A stretch of 64,000 nt of DNA from Oceanirhabdus sp. W0125-5 (GTDB lineage: Bacteria; Bacillota; Clostridia; Clostridiales; Clostridiaceae), in contig NZ_CP115913.1 in assembly GCF_027938815.1 (NCBI RefSeq), forward strand, positions 4,250,001-4,314,000, written 5' to 3'. The notes beneath the pieces were generated by a model that was not told the DNA's origin, searched no databases, and saw only the letters and a program-made list of their open reading frames with translations. Shown piece by piece: positions 56,649-64,000 of this stretch (positions are counted from its first letter, which is position 1; each line of letters begins with the position of its first letter). The translations under genes and the position numbers were made by a program.

Positions 56649-57350
56649 TTATAATAATTTCTTCATCTTCTCCTCAAAAGAATAGCCATCATCAGGGAAT
56701 TCATAATGTTTCTTAAAATAAGTCATTAAATCATTTAGTACCTTATCTTTATGTTCCCCTAATTCCTCTTTTCTATTAAAATAATCTCTAATTATATCTT
56801 TTTCCTCTTCTGTGATAAATATATTTGAATCTGGTGTTTCATTAGCAAATAAATTGTTATTATAAGCTAAAACCTCTTCCCCCTCACCAACAACAACTGT
56901 AGAAGATACTATGTCGCCTAATCTTTTCTTATCTTTTCTGAAGAACATCATGATAATACCTACAAAATAATTATCAATGATAACTCTAAAAAGATTTCTA
57001 ACAAGTGAATGTTTTAGTGTAATAGGCATACCATTATTTCTTATAGTTCTTAATTTTAAAACTCGCTTACCTGGTGTCGCTCCATTCATAGTACTTTCAA
57101 ATATAATAAAATATAAATAATTAATGCCCCAAAAAATTATGAGAAATATTCCTATTGCCCACCCGAAATTTTCTTCTAAATAAGCTCTATCAGTCTTAAA
57201 TACAGCAAAAATGATACCACCTACAAGTATCAATTGTATTACCCACTGAATTAAATAATCTATCATAACAGCTGCAGCTCTTGCCCCTAGTCCAGCTCTA
57301 GTATATTCAATTTCAATATTTTCTGGAGATATAACTTTAAATTTATCCAT
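56649..57350 (-). CDS. RDD family membrane protein
   Basis: 233 residues. The RDD domain shows RAGLGARAAAVMIDYLIQW, GATPGKRVLKLRTI and DKKRLGDIVSSTVVV with four hydrophobic helices, and a C-terminal soluble helix region. In this setting (DUF95, DUF58, MoxR nearby) RDD proteins are typical neighbours; the role is unknown. Confidence 0.85.
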   Translation of the reverse strand: MDKFKVISPENIEIEYTRAGLGARAAAVMIDYLIQWVIQLILVGGIIFAVFKTDRAYLEENFGWAIGIFLIIFWGINYLYFIIFESTMNGATPGKRVLKLRTIRNNGMPITLKHSLVRNLFRVIIDNYFVGIIMMFFRKDKKRLGDIVSSTVVVGEGEEVLAYNNNLFANETPDSNIFITEEEKDIIRDYFNRKEELGEHKDKVLNDLMTYFKKHYEFPDDGYSFEEKMKKLL

Positions 57351-57451
57351 TTTAACACTCCTTCTAATGAATTATTTGTTTATTAAGCCATATTTTGTTA
57401 CAATGGATATGATTAAAACATATCCAACATTCATAAATGAGGTGACCCTAT

Positions 57452-58405
57452 ATGAAAAAAGAGAATTTTATTAATATACATAAACCTGATTGGGATAAAC
57501 TATCAATGCTTACTGAAAAGATACAGAAAAAAGGATTCAAATCTCTTGATTCCCAAGAGGTTAAAAACTTTCTTCATCTTTTTAGATTAACAAGCCATAA
57601 CCTTTCATATTCAAAAACACATTATGGCTCATGTGAATTAACTACATACTTGAATTCACTAATTGGTAGATCCCATAATTATATTTACTCTGTAAAAAGA
57701 AGTTCTTTTAAAGAGCTACTCCAATATTTCACAAGAAAGTTTCCAGCTCTACTTAAAGAACATAGAAAAATGATTTTTATATCAACATTTATTTTCTTAT
57801 TAGGCTTTATAATAAGTTTCCTAATGGTTTATTTCGATAAATCCTCAGCCTTATATTTTTTACCAGCTGCATATGTAGAATCGGCATCACAGGACCTTGG
57901 CAGCGGTGCTGAGTGGAATGCCCCTATGATGTCCAGCTTTATTATGCTAAATAACATAACCGTATCCTTCAAAGCCTTTGTATTTGGCATAACCCTTGGT
58001 TTAGGTACAATCTATGTACTCTTTATGAACGGTGCTCTGCTTGGTGCTCTAGCTTCACTTGTTTTCATGCAAAATAACAATTTAGTTTTCTGGTCTCTGA
58101 TACTTCCTCATGGAGTAATTGAACTAACAGCTATCTTCATAGCTGGTGGTGCCGGCTTGATAATTGGAAAATCAATAATCAACCCTGGTGATCTTAAAAG
58201 AAAAGATTCCATAATTAAAGGTTGTATCCAAGGAGCCTCTCTCTTAGGTGGAGTATGCTTCTTATTGGTGATAGCAGGCATTATTGAAGGCTTCTTCACA
58301 CCATTAAAAATATCACCACAAGCTAAACTGATTTTTGCGTTAATGACAGCTGTAGTTTTAGGCTTATACTTTTTACAACCGACTCTTAAGAAAAAAAACA
58401 AATAG
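57452..58405 (+). CDS. DUF95 / SpoIIM-like membrane protein
   Basis: 317 residues. The N-terminal about 100 are soluble and helical; then five to six membrane helices with SMFIMLNNITVSFKAF-like FIMLNNITVSFKAFVFG and LPHGVIELTAIFIAGGAGL, the DUF95 signature also seen in stage II sporulation protein M. It is divergent from the RDD gene; the start follows GAGGTGA. RDD plus DUF95 pairs are conserved in Firmicutes. Confidence 0.85.
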   Translation: MKKENFINIHKPDWDKLSMLTEKIQKKGFKSLDSQEVKNFLHLFRLTSHNLSYSKTHYGSCELTTYLNSLIGRSHNYIYSVKRSSFKELLQYFTRKFPALLKEHRKMIFISTFIFLLGFIISFLMVYFDKSSALYFLPAAYVESASQDLGSGAEWNAPMMSSFIMLNNITVSFKAFVFGITLGLGTIYVLFMNGALLGALASLVFMQNNNLVFWSLILPHGVIELTAIFIAGGAGLIIGKSIINPGDLKRKDSIIKGCIQGASLLGGVCFLLVIAGIIEGFFTPLKISPQAKLIFALMTAVVLGLYFLQPTLKKKNK

Positions 58406-58417
58406 GTAATTATGAAT

Positions 58418-58445
58418 GCTTCTGCTTTATGGCAGAAGCTTTTTT
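58418..58445 (+). terminator. Terminator of the DUF95 gene
   Basis: GCTTCTGC / GCAGAAGC hairpin followed by TTTTTT. Confidence 0.8.
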
Positions 58446-58593
58446 ATCTTTCTCTATTTTTTATAGTATGAAGTTCCTTAACTACCTCTCTTTTAAATTC
58501 ACCTAATGCTTCTTTTACAGCGATTTTTACAGCAATATAAATTACATAAAATAAGATAATTGCTCCTATTGCTAACTTAATAATTAATTCCAT
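58444..58593 (-). CDS. Small membrane protein (DUF6019-like)
   Basis: 49 residues: one helix LAIGAIILFYVIYIAVKIAV followed by a charged tail EALGEFKREVVKELHTIKN. Size and layout resemble small DUF6019-type proteins. A GAGT-rich ribosome site lies in front. It overlaps the terminator of the DUF95 gene. Confidence 0.5.
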   Translation of the reverse strand: MELIIKLAIGAIILFYVIYIAVKIAVKEALGEFKREVVKELHTIKNRER

Positions 58594-58628
58594 ACGTACT
58601 CACCCTTAATTCCATAAAATATTAATAA

Positions 58629-58769
58629 CTATCTTTCTCGGTATTCCTCCATTCTCTGCTTATAACCAGCTTCCTTTCCTGCATTGTAGACTTTATTGCA
58701 TATAAGACCTAGACTTGCAATTAACAATAAACATAAAAATAGTACTATCTTATCTCTATTCTTTTTCAT
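58629..58769 (-). CDS. Small single-helix membrane protein
   Basis: 46 residues: MKKNRDKIVLFLCLLLIASL, then CNKVYNAGKEAGYKQRMEEY. A lipoprotein-like Cys does not fit the lipobox well. A GGAGATAGAATT ribosome site is in front. Function unknown. Confidence 0.5.
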   Translation of the reverse strand: MKKNRDKIVLFLCLLLIASLGLICNKVYNAGKEAGYKQRMEEYRER

Positions 58770-58791
58770 AATTCTATCTCCACTCGCTAAA

Positions 58792-58944
58792 CTAGCATAT
58801 TTTTTTGTAAAAGCTTTTAGATTCTTCTAAGGTAAATACTCTCCCAAAATTCATTACCATTACTTTTTCATTTGAAGATAAACTTAAAAAGTATTTAAAG
58901 TCATCCTCAGTAAGAAATTTATCAAAATATATTCTATTTGTCAT
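58792..58944 (-). pseudogene. GNAT acetyltransferase N-terminal fragment
   Basis: 50 residues resembling the start of a GNAT protein (RIYFDKFLTEDDFKYF, SSNEKVMVMNFG, TLEESKSFYKK), ending at a stop where the family continues for about 120 residues. It has GGAGAAAAAA before the ATG. Likely a truncated gene; its coding of a free short protein cannot be excluded. Confidence 0.5.
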
Positions 58945-58980
58945 TTTTTTCTCCTAATGCAATTATTAATTTTTTAACAT

Positions 58981-59085
58981 ATCTCTCTTTTTTAAAATAT
59001 TGTTGAAAACTTTTTTTGTATTTAATCCCTTAATATTCCACAGAACTTAGATACTTTTCAACATCTTTTTAAAAAAGAGAGCTAT
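58981..59085. repeat. Inverted-repeat element, copy C
   Basis: Arms ATCTCTCTTTTTTAAAATAT / ATCTTTTTAAAAAAGAGAG with TTGTTGAAAA / TTTTCAACA around a 40-base spacer. Nearly identical to 59699-59808. Confidence 0.75.
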
Positions 59086-59115
59086 TATAAAAATATTTAT
59101 AATACAAAATTAATC

Positions 59116-59673
59116 TTACTCAATAAAGGGTGGCTCATCTATGTATTTTGAAAATGTATCTACATATCTGCTTCCAAAAGTTATATTTGTTATTTGTGAA
59201 TATGGAATCTTTAAGGGACTTTCACCCCATATACCATCAGCATCAAAATGCCATACATAAGCGAAATTTTTATAAATTTTTTCAATCCTTCCAATAATGA
59301 ATTCTGAATCCTCACCATCAATAGTTTGCTTTTCAACAATTATGTTTCTGTTCATCTTCTTTATGCTTTCAAAAACAGATTTCCAGCATGAAATGTCAAT
59401 ATCAGGTACAATAATGTTTGATGTTAATCCCTCGCTTTTCAGAATTTTATCGCACATATCATTCTTTGTCTTTACTTTTATCAAGTCTTTAAACCTATAT
59501 ATGCTATATCCATTAAAAATGAAATCATATTCATTAATTACAAGAAACAGTTTATCATTTAAACTCAGTGGAATTAAATTTACATAGCTTGTATCAAATC
59601 TAAAATATGCATTAATAACATTAATATTTTCCATGGAGCTTTTAACTAATCCCTTAATCTCACTTTTTTTCAT
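59116..59673 (-). CDS. Hypothetical protein bracketed by repeat elements
   Basis: 185 residues from the ATG at 59673 after AAGGGGTGA. No family is recognised. It contains FAYVWHFDADGIWGESPLKI, which is like the tail of the protein at 20658-21302. It is enclosed by two direct copies of the inverted-repeat element. Confidence 0.55.
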   Translation of the reverse strand: MKKSEIKGLVKSSMENINVINAYFRFDTSYVNLIPLSLNDKLFLVINEYDFIFNGYSIYRFKDLIKVKTKNDMCDKILKSEGLTSNIIVPDIDISCWKSVFESIKKMNRNIIVEKQTIDGEDSEFIIGRIEKIYKNFAYVWHFDADGIWGESPLKIPYSQITNITFGSRYVDTFSKYIDEPPFIE

Positions 59674-59698
59674 GGTATCACCCCTTATTAACTCCACA

Positions 59699-59808
59699 AG
59701 ATAACTCTCTTTTTTAAAATATTGTTGAAAACTTTTTATGTATTTATTACCTTAATCTTCCACAAAGCTTGGATACTTTTCAACATCTTTTTAAAAAAGA
59801 GAGCTATG
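59699..59808. repeat. Inverted-repeat element, copy D
   Basis: ATAACTCTCTTTTTTAAAAT then TTGTTGAAAACTTTTT, spacer, then TACTTTTCAACATCTTTTTA and AAAAAGAGAGCTATG. Same orientation as copy C. Confidence 0.75.
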
Positions 59809-59837
59809 TTACAAAGATTTATATGCTAACAATATAT

Positions 59838-60119
59838 CTAACTAAATGTTAAACTCAAATGAATTAAATGAGCCATAAGTATAGCTGCTCCCAAAAAGCA
59901 ATCAAAATAACCCTTTTTATCTTTTTGGGCAGACACCTTTCTAATTCCTGATAATATAAAAAAGAGACCTAATGAGATTTGCTGTATGACAAAAAGTTTT
60001 TTTGCTAATTCCCTATTGCTTCGATTAATAAAATAAATCAATGCTAAGCCAAATACAGCTGCACGCAAAAAACTACATCCTAAAATATAAATTTTTGATT
60101 TTTCATTTCTTAATTCCAT
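59838..60119 (-). CDS. Small membrane protein, unknown
   Basis: 93 residues with three hydrophobic stretches (LRAAVFGLALIYFI, ISLGLFFILSGI, CFLGAAILMAHLIHLSL). The start follows AGGAGAT. No family is recognised. Confidence 0.6.
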   Translation of the reverse strand: MELRNEKSKIYILGCSFLRAAVFGLALIYFINRSNRELAKKLFVIQQISLGLFFILSGIRKVSAQKDKKGYFDCFLGAAILMAHLIHLSLTFS

Positions 60120-60180
60120 ATTAATCTCCTATTGCCTATATTAAAAAACACATATCATTTCTAAGATCTATTTATTAAAT

Positions 60181-60336
60181 CTAAGAATTTTTCCTAATAT
60201 AAATCCTTAACGCCTTAATCACAAGGTAAATAATATAAACACCAACCCCTAGAAGAACTAAATTAATAATTAAAGATATAAAGCTAAAAATTGCAATTTT
60301 ATTCATAATATCATTCACAGCTTCATCAACCCCCAC
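60181..60336 (-). CDS. Small single-helix membrane protein
   Basis: 51 residues from a GTG start, five bases after GAGGTG: MGVDEAVNDIMNKIAIFSF, then SLIINLVLLGVGVYIIYLVI and a basic tail. Function unknown. It follows the size pattern of the small proteins at 58.5 kb. Confidence 0.5.
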   Translation of the reverse strand: MGVDEAVNDIMNKIAIFSFISLIINLVLLGVGVYIIYLVIKALRIYIRKNS

Positions 60337-60381
60337 AATATCACCTCACTCAACCTTAAAACAAAATATTTCATAAAACCT

Positions 60382-60501
60382 ACAATGTTTCATCCCCATG
60401 AAACGAGTGCACTCCCATTGTCCAAAGAACAATAAAATGTAGTTTCTGACGAATGTCAGAAACATCCATCATTCTCAATTCTCAACTCTCAATTCTCAAT
60501 T
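60382..60501. repeat. Triple-hairpin repeat after the DUF58 gene
   Basis: TGTTTCATCCCCATGAAAC, ATTGTCCAAAGAACAAT and TTTCTGACGAATGTCAGAAA, then ATTCTCAATTCTCAACTCTC. Third stem differs in sequence from 54970-55093 but pairs fully. Confidence 0.55.
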
Positions 60502-60505
60502 TCTT

Positions 60506-61819
60506 CTAAAGAACTCCTCTATCCTTTATCTGGATATATCTATTGATAACATCCATATTTAAGGAATCAACTTCACATTCCATGCATATTATTCCTCTTG
60601 AATTCAGTTTCTTGATAGTAGCTTCTCTTTCTTTTATGAACTCTAGTGCAGTTCCTTTTGTGAATATATCTTTATTACTCTTAGCTTTCATGTTTTTAAA
60701 GCTGTGTAATTTCTCATCTTTCATGGTTATAACCATAACTATATTTCTTTTAGCAAGAATGGAAAGTCTTTTCATCATATACTCACCTTCTTGCAGCAAA
60801 TTAAAATCTGTATAAAGAACTATTAAGCTTCTTCTCTTTTCTTTATTTTTCATAAATAAAAAGGCTTCTTCATAATTTGAAGTATCTCTTGTAGCCTCAA
60901 TGTGATATAAGGTGTCCATTATCTTATTTCTATGGGCACTTCCTTTTCCTGCTTGAACAAAACTCTCAACAGATTTATTGAAGGTTAATACTCCTGTTTT
61001 ATCTCCTTTTGAGTTAGCAATATCCACAAGGAGCAAGCCTGAATTCAAAGCCAGTTCTAGTTTGTTATATCCTCTTATGGTGTAACTCATAGGTCTTCCA
61101 CAATCAATCATAATATAGACATTTTGATTCTTCTCAATATCATATTGATTCATTATAGGTTTATTCTCTCTAGCTGTAGCCTTCCAATTTATCTTTCTAT
61201 ATTCATCTCCAGAAACATACTCTCTTAAGCTATCAAACTCTCTTCCCTGCCCAATTACTCGCAGTGGTCTCTTTCCACCTTTGAAGTTTTTATTGTTCAT
61301 TGCCATTATTCTATATCTTCTCATGTCCTTAAGATTAGGATAAACCTTATATTCTCTTTCCATCTGAAGATTATATTGTTTTTTACAAAGCCCAAGCTTT
61401 CCTGTTATTCTGATTGACAGGTTCGAAAAGGTATATGCACCTCTTTTCTGTGGTATTACAACATAATTAAAGGTGCGTCTTTCTCTTCCCTTTAATCTCC
61501 CAGACATATAGGAACTTTCACATGTAAAGTAAGGCTTTAATTTCTCTCCTTTTAACTCCACAAAGAGATCTGTTTTTAATTTATTCTCAACAGCAAATTC
61601 AATCTTCTCTTCCTCATATATTGAAAGCTTATCTCTTCCTACTCTTTCAATTGCAAGATCTCCAATAGTGTTTGATATGGCATAATCAATAACATAGGCT
61701 ATTATAAGCAATACATTTAATATTAAGAAAAGCCCTACCACATCTATAGCAAATGAGAGTAAAAATAACGTAACTGCAATTATACCTTCGATTAACACAA
61801 ATCTTTTAGTAATAATCAT
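60506..61819 (-). CDS. DUF58 / von Willebrand-like protein
   Basis: 437 residues: two N-terminal membrane helices, a beta-rich middle and the DUF58 signature GREFDSLREYVSGDEYRKIN, WKATAR, then a vWA-like fold (VYIMIDCGRPMSY). It partners with the MoxR ATPase upstream. The pair, with DUF4350 and DUF4129-like proteins, is a conserved set of unknown function, probably in envelope stress or chaperoning. Confidence 0.88.
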   Translation of the reverse strand: MIITKRFVLIEGIIAVTLFLLSFAIDVVGLFLILNVLLIIAYVIDYAISNTIGDLAIERVGRDKLSIYEEEKIEFAVENKLKTDLFVELKGEKLKPYFTCESSYMSGRLKGRERRTFNYVVIPQKRGAYTFSNLSIRITGKLGLCKKQYNLQMEREYKVYPNLKDMRRYRIMAMNNKNFKGGKRPLRVIGQGREFDSLREYVSGDEYRKINWKATARENKPIMNQYDIEKNQNVYIMIDCGRPMSYTIRGYNKLELALNSGLLLVDIANSKGDKTGVLTFNKSVESFVQAGKGSAHRNKIMDTLYHIEATRDTSNYEEAFLFMKNKEKRRSLIVLYTDFNLLQEGEYMMKRLSILAKRNIVMVITMKDEKLHSFKNMKAKSNKDIFTKGTALEFIKEREATIKKLNSRGIICMECEVDSLNMDVINRYIQIKDRGVL

Positions 61820-61833
61820 AGAATCCCCACTCT

Positions 61834-62790
61834 CTATCTTGGAACTTTAACGGAAGAAAGAATATTTTCTATCACCGCTTCAGATGTCATACCTTCCATC
61901 TCATATTCAGCTTTAACTATAATTCTATGTCTTAATACAGGGTATGCCACATATTTAATATCCTCTGGAATAACATAATCTCTGTTTTGAATAAGAGCGT
62001 AAGCTTTGCTTGCTTGAAGCAGAGCTATAGCACCTCTTGGGCTGCTTCCCATTTCTATATATCCACTTTCTCTTGTTGCTTTAACAATCTTCACAATATA
62101 CTCAAACAAGCTTTCTTCCACCTTAATACTTTCAACACTCTTTTGAAGTTCTAAAACCTCTTCTCTTGTACAAATCTCCTCAATGCCTGCTTTATCAAGG
62201 TCTACACTTTTGAAACCTTTATGATATCGCTTAAGGATTTCAACCTCACCATTCTCTGACAAATAGTCTACCTTAATCTTAAACAAGAATCTATCTAATA
62301 ACGCTTCTGGAAGTGGATATGTACCTTCATATTCAATAGGATTCTGAGTAGCAAAAACAATAAATGGCTTTTGAAGAATTTCTGTTTTTCCTTCTATAGT
62401 TACTGCCCCTTCTTCCATGGCCTCAAGCAATCCTGATTGAGTTTTAGGAGGAGTTCTATTTATCTCATCACCTAAAAGAAGATTTGTAAATACAGGTCCC
62501 TTAACCATTTCAAACTCTTTTTTACTAACATTATATATATTTGTACCAGTTACATCAGATGGCATTAGATCAGGAGTAAACTGAATTCTTTTAAAGTTCA
62601 ATCCCATAGTTTTCCCAAGTGCTTTTATTGTTAATGTTTTAGCTAGTCCTGGAACCCCTTCTAAGAGAACATGCCCATTACATAATAATGCTGTGATAAC
62701 AAGCTCCACAACCTTCTCCTGTTCAACTATAGCCTTTGATAGTTCCCCTCTTATCTTATCTAATATCTCATTGTGTCTTATCTTTTCCAT
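61834..62790 (-). CDS. MoxR-family AAA+ ATPase
   Basis: 318 residues with Walker A LLEGVPGLAKTLTIKAL, Walker B LLGDEINRTPPKTQSGLLEA, sensor ATQNPIEYEGTYPLPEA. It overlaps the DUF4350 gene by 13 bases and is followed by DUF58. Confidence 0.93.
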   Translation of the reverse strand: MEKIRHNEILDKIRGELSKAIVEQEKVVELVITALLCNGHVLLEGVPGLAKTLTIKALGKTMGLNFKRIQFTPDLMPSDVTGTNIYNVSKKEFEMVKGPVFTNLLLGDEINRTPPKTQSGLLEAMEEGAVTIEGKTEILQKPFIVFATQNPIEYEGTYPLPEALLDRFLFKIKVDYLSENGEVEILKRYHKGFKSVDLDKAGIEEICTREEVLELQKSVESIKVEESLFEYIVKIVKATRESGYIEMGSSPRGAIALLQASKAYALIQNRDYVIPEDIKYVAYPVLRHRIIVKAEYEMEGMTSEAVIENILSSVKVPR

Positions 62791-63851
62791 ACTTCTTCTC
62801 TCCTTCTATCAATGATGAAGTTTAATTTTTCTAATATGTTTATTGCTTCAACATATTTCTTTTTATTCTTTTTAATATCTTTATTTGTGAAATTTCTTAT
62901 CTCTTTATTCAGATTAATTAATTTCTTAACTTTCTCTTCTCCTTCTATTCCTTTCATGTGCCATAAATCAAAAATCCCCTCTAGGTTACCTTCTCTTCCC
63001 TTTCCAAAATATCCAAGGGCATTCTGAATGAAGTTTCTATAATATCCCTCATAAACAATATCCCAATTTTTATTCTTCTGAAAGATTCCTGCACAAGAAA
63101 TAACATACTCATTCTCTACTCTTTCCAATTCCTCAACATAAGGAACTCCTTTACCAAACCTTCTACCCTTTAATATCATGTAGGCAATGAGTACCAATAG
63201 AATTTGAATGCATATTATTTTTATATTAGCTGGCAAATCGGTCCATAGATTTCTTTCTGCGCCAACTCCCATTAATCCCTTTTCATTAAAGGAGATACCT
63301 TGGTCATTTTTATTTATTCTCTCATATAACCAGTATGCACCATCTTTATTCTCTAATAGAAACATATTTAGAAGTGCTCTAGCTTCAATAAAGATTATTT
63401 CCCCTTTACCTTTTTTGAATCTATATGCCTTGGTCTTATCATCTATTTCAAATGTTTCTTCTTCATCCCATGAAATATGATTTTTACTCTCAAACTCTTC
63501 AACATACATATCTATATCTTCAGCAGCCAATGTGAACACCAATTTTTCCTCAATGAACCTCTTATAAAAGCCTTCATCTAATACAGGATAGTACTGCATT
63601 TTTTGCACATCATAAAATACAAGCTGATTACTTGAGGTATTTGTTTCAATATCCTCTATAGTATAGAGAACGTCCATATCTAAAGCTTTTAATGTTTTAT
63701 AGAATACACTGCTTCCACTCCTGCCTCTGTTAAAGGCTGAATATCTTATCCCGCCTTCACCGCTTACCTTTCCAAAGAAAAAAACTAAAATCAGAAACAC
63801 TGGTATGAGTATAATTAAAGTCCAATATTCTCTACTCTTTTTCCTTTTCAT
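62778..63851 (-). CDS. DUF4350-like membrane protein
   Basis: 357 residues: N-terminal helix (WTLIILIPVFLILVFFFGKV), extracellular domain with SVFYKTLKALDMDV, another helix near 215 (IKIICIQILLVLIAYMIL) and a soluble tail. Overlaps neighbours in the operon. Confidence 0.82.
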   Translation of the reverse strand: MKRKKSREYWTLIILIPVFLILVFFFGKVSGEGGIRYSAFNRGRSGSSVFYKTLKALDMDVLYTIEDIETNTSSNQLVFYDVQKMQYYPVLDEGFYKRFIEEKLVFTLAAEDIDMYVEEFESKNHISWDEEETFEIDDKTKAYRFKKGKGEIIFIEARALLNMFLLENKDGAYWLYERINKNDQGISFNEKGLMGVGAERNLWTDLPANIKIICIQILLVLIAYMILKGRRFGKGVPYVEELERVENEYVISCAGIFQKNKNWDIVYEGYYRNFIQNALGYFGKGREGNLEGIFDLWHMKGIEGEEKVKKLINLNKEIRNFTNKDIKKNKKKYVEAINILEKLNFIIDRRREEVWKR

Positions 63852-64000
63852 ATAACTCTACCCCATTCTCAATTTTTTCTCCAAGTACTCTCCATTTTGA
63901 GTATCTTTCCTCATTTATCTTGTACCCATACCAAACTTCATTGAACATATTAGATAGTTCCTTAAATTCATCAATAAATTTCACATTGCTTTTCTTTAAA
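63832..64000 (-). CDS. C-terminal part of a DUF4129-like protein
   Basis: Frame enters from outside the window: ..FIDEFKELSNMFNEVWYGY.. to ..GVELYEKEKE and stop, overlapping the DUF4350 start by 20 bases. The FNEVWYG and downstream helix suit DUF4129 proteins of this operon type. Only 55 codons are visible. Confidence 0.55.
   Translation of the reverse strand, partial: LKKSNVKFIDEFKELSNMFNEVWYGYKINEERYSKWRVLGEKIENGVELYEKEKE

Overview
The window is about 64 kb of AT-rich DNA with short intergenic gaps, strong Shine-Dalgarno sites and Firmicute gene types: ClpE with an N-terminal zinc finger, an FMN riboswitch, Fur-type boxes, a BirA-like operator and a SpoIIM-like membrane protein. Together these point to a Clostridium sensu stricto or a close relative. 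The species cannot be named from the sequence alone. Most genes lie on the minus strand.

Layout, left to right. 0.1-3.8 kb: a two-gene ABC exporter operon. 4-8.3 kb: an HD-GYP / hybrid histidine kinase / CheY-like signalling operon. 8.9-10.6 kb: an acetyltransferase remnant, a QueG-like Fe-S protein and a DinB-fold protein. 10.8-13.4 kb: ferrous iron uptake (feoA, feoB and a tiny Cys-rich FeoB partner) with two Fur-like boxes. 13.5-15.5 kb: a TtcA-type PP-loop enzyme and a HAD hydrolase, both on the plus strand. 15.6-16.7 kb: bioB with a BirA-like dyad. 17.1-19.5 kb: a ClpE-type unfoldase. 52.3-56.6 kb: the ribD-ribE-ribBA-ribH operon under an FMN riboswitch. 56.6-64 kb: an RDD protein, a DUF95/SpoIIM protein and a DUF58/MoxR/DUF4350/DUF4129-like cluster, interspersed with small membrane ORFs and hairpin repeats.

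The most unusual part is 20-52 kb. A Gram-positive Tad/Flp pilus operon (51.8 to 44.2 kb: Flp pilin, prepilin peptidase, TadE, CpaB, TadZ, TadA, TadB, TadC, a TadE/G-like protein) runs, almost without gaps, into a secreted 240-residue protein and then an 1184-residue secreted polymorphic toxin. The toxin ends in a WHH-type nuclease and is followed by its SUKH-family immunity gene. Downstream is a 20-kb array of toxin C-terminal modules. Each starts at the same DNA junction encoding K-G-T-S and is followed by an immunity gene and a characteristic hairpin terminator. Modules recognised are a deaminase, two near-identical TNT-type NAD glycohydrolases, a DNA/RNA non-specific endonuclease with YezG-type immunity, two 5'-truncated HINT-domain toxin genes (one ending in a second WHH nuclease, one in an unknown HELxE-containing domain), and a decayed eighth module. 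Long identical stretches that break exactly at the junction indicate that new toxin tips are swapped by recombination.

The array is interrupted by two Rpn-type nucleases with identical 3' ends, an IS110 transposase with an apparent internal deletion, and a P4-type primase / tyrosine recombinase block. The working model is a pilus-linked, tip-switching antagonism locus. The link between the pilus and toxin delivery is inferred from gene order only.
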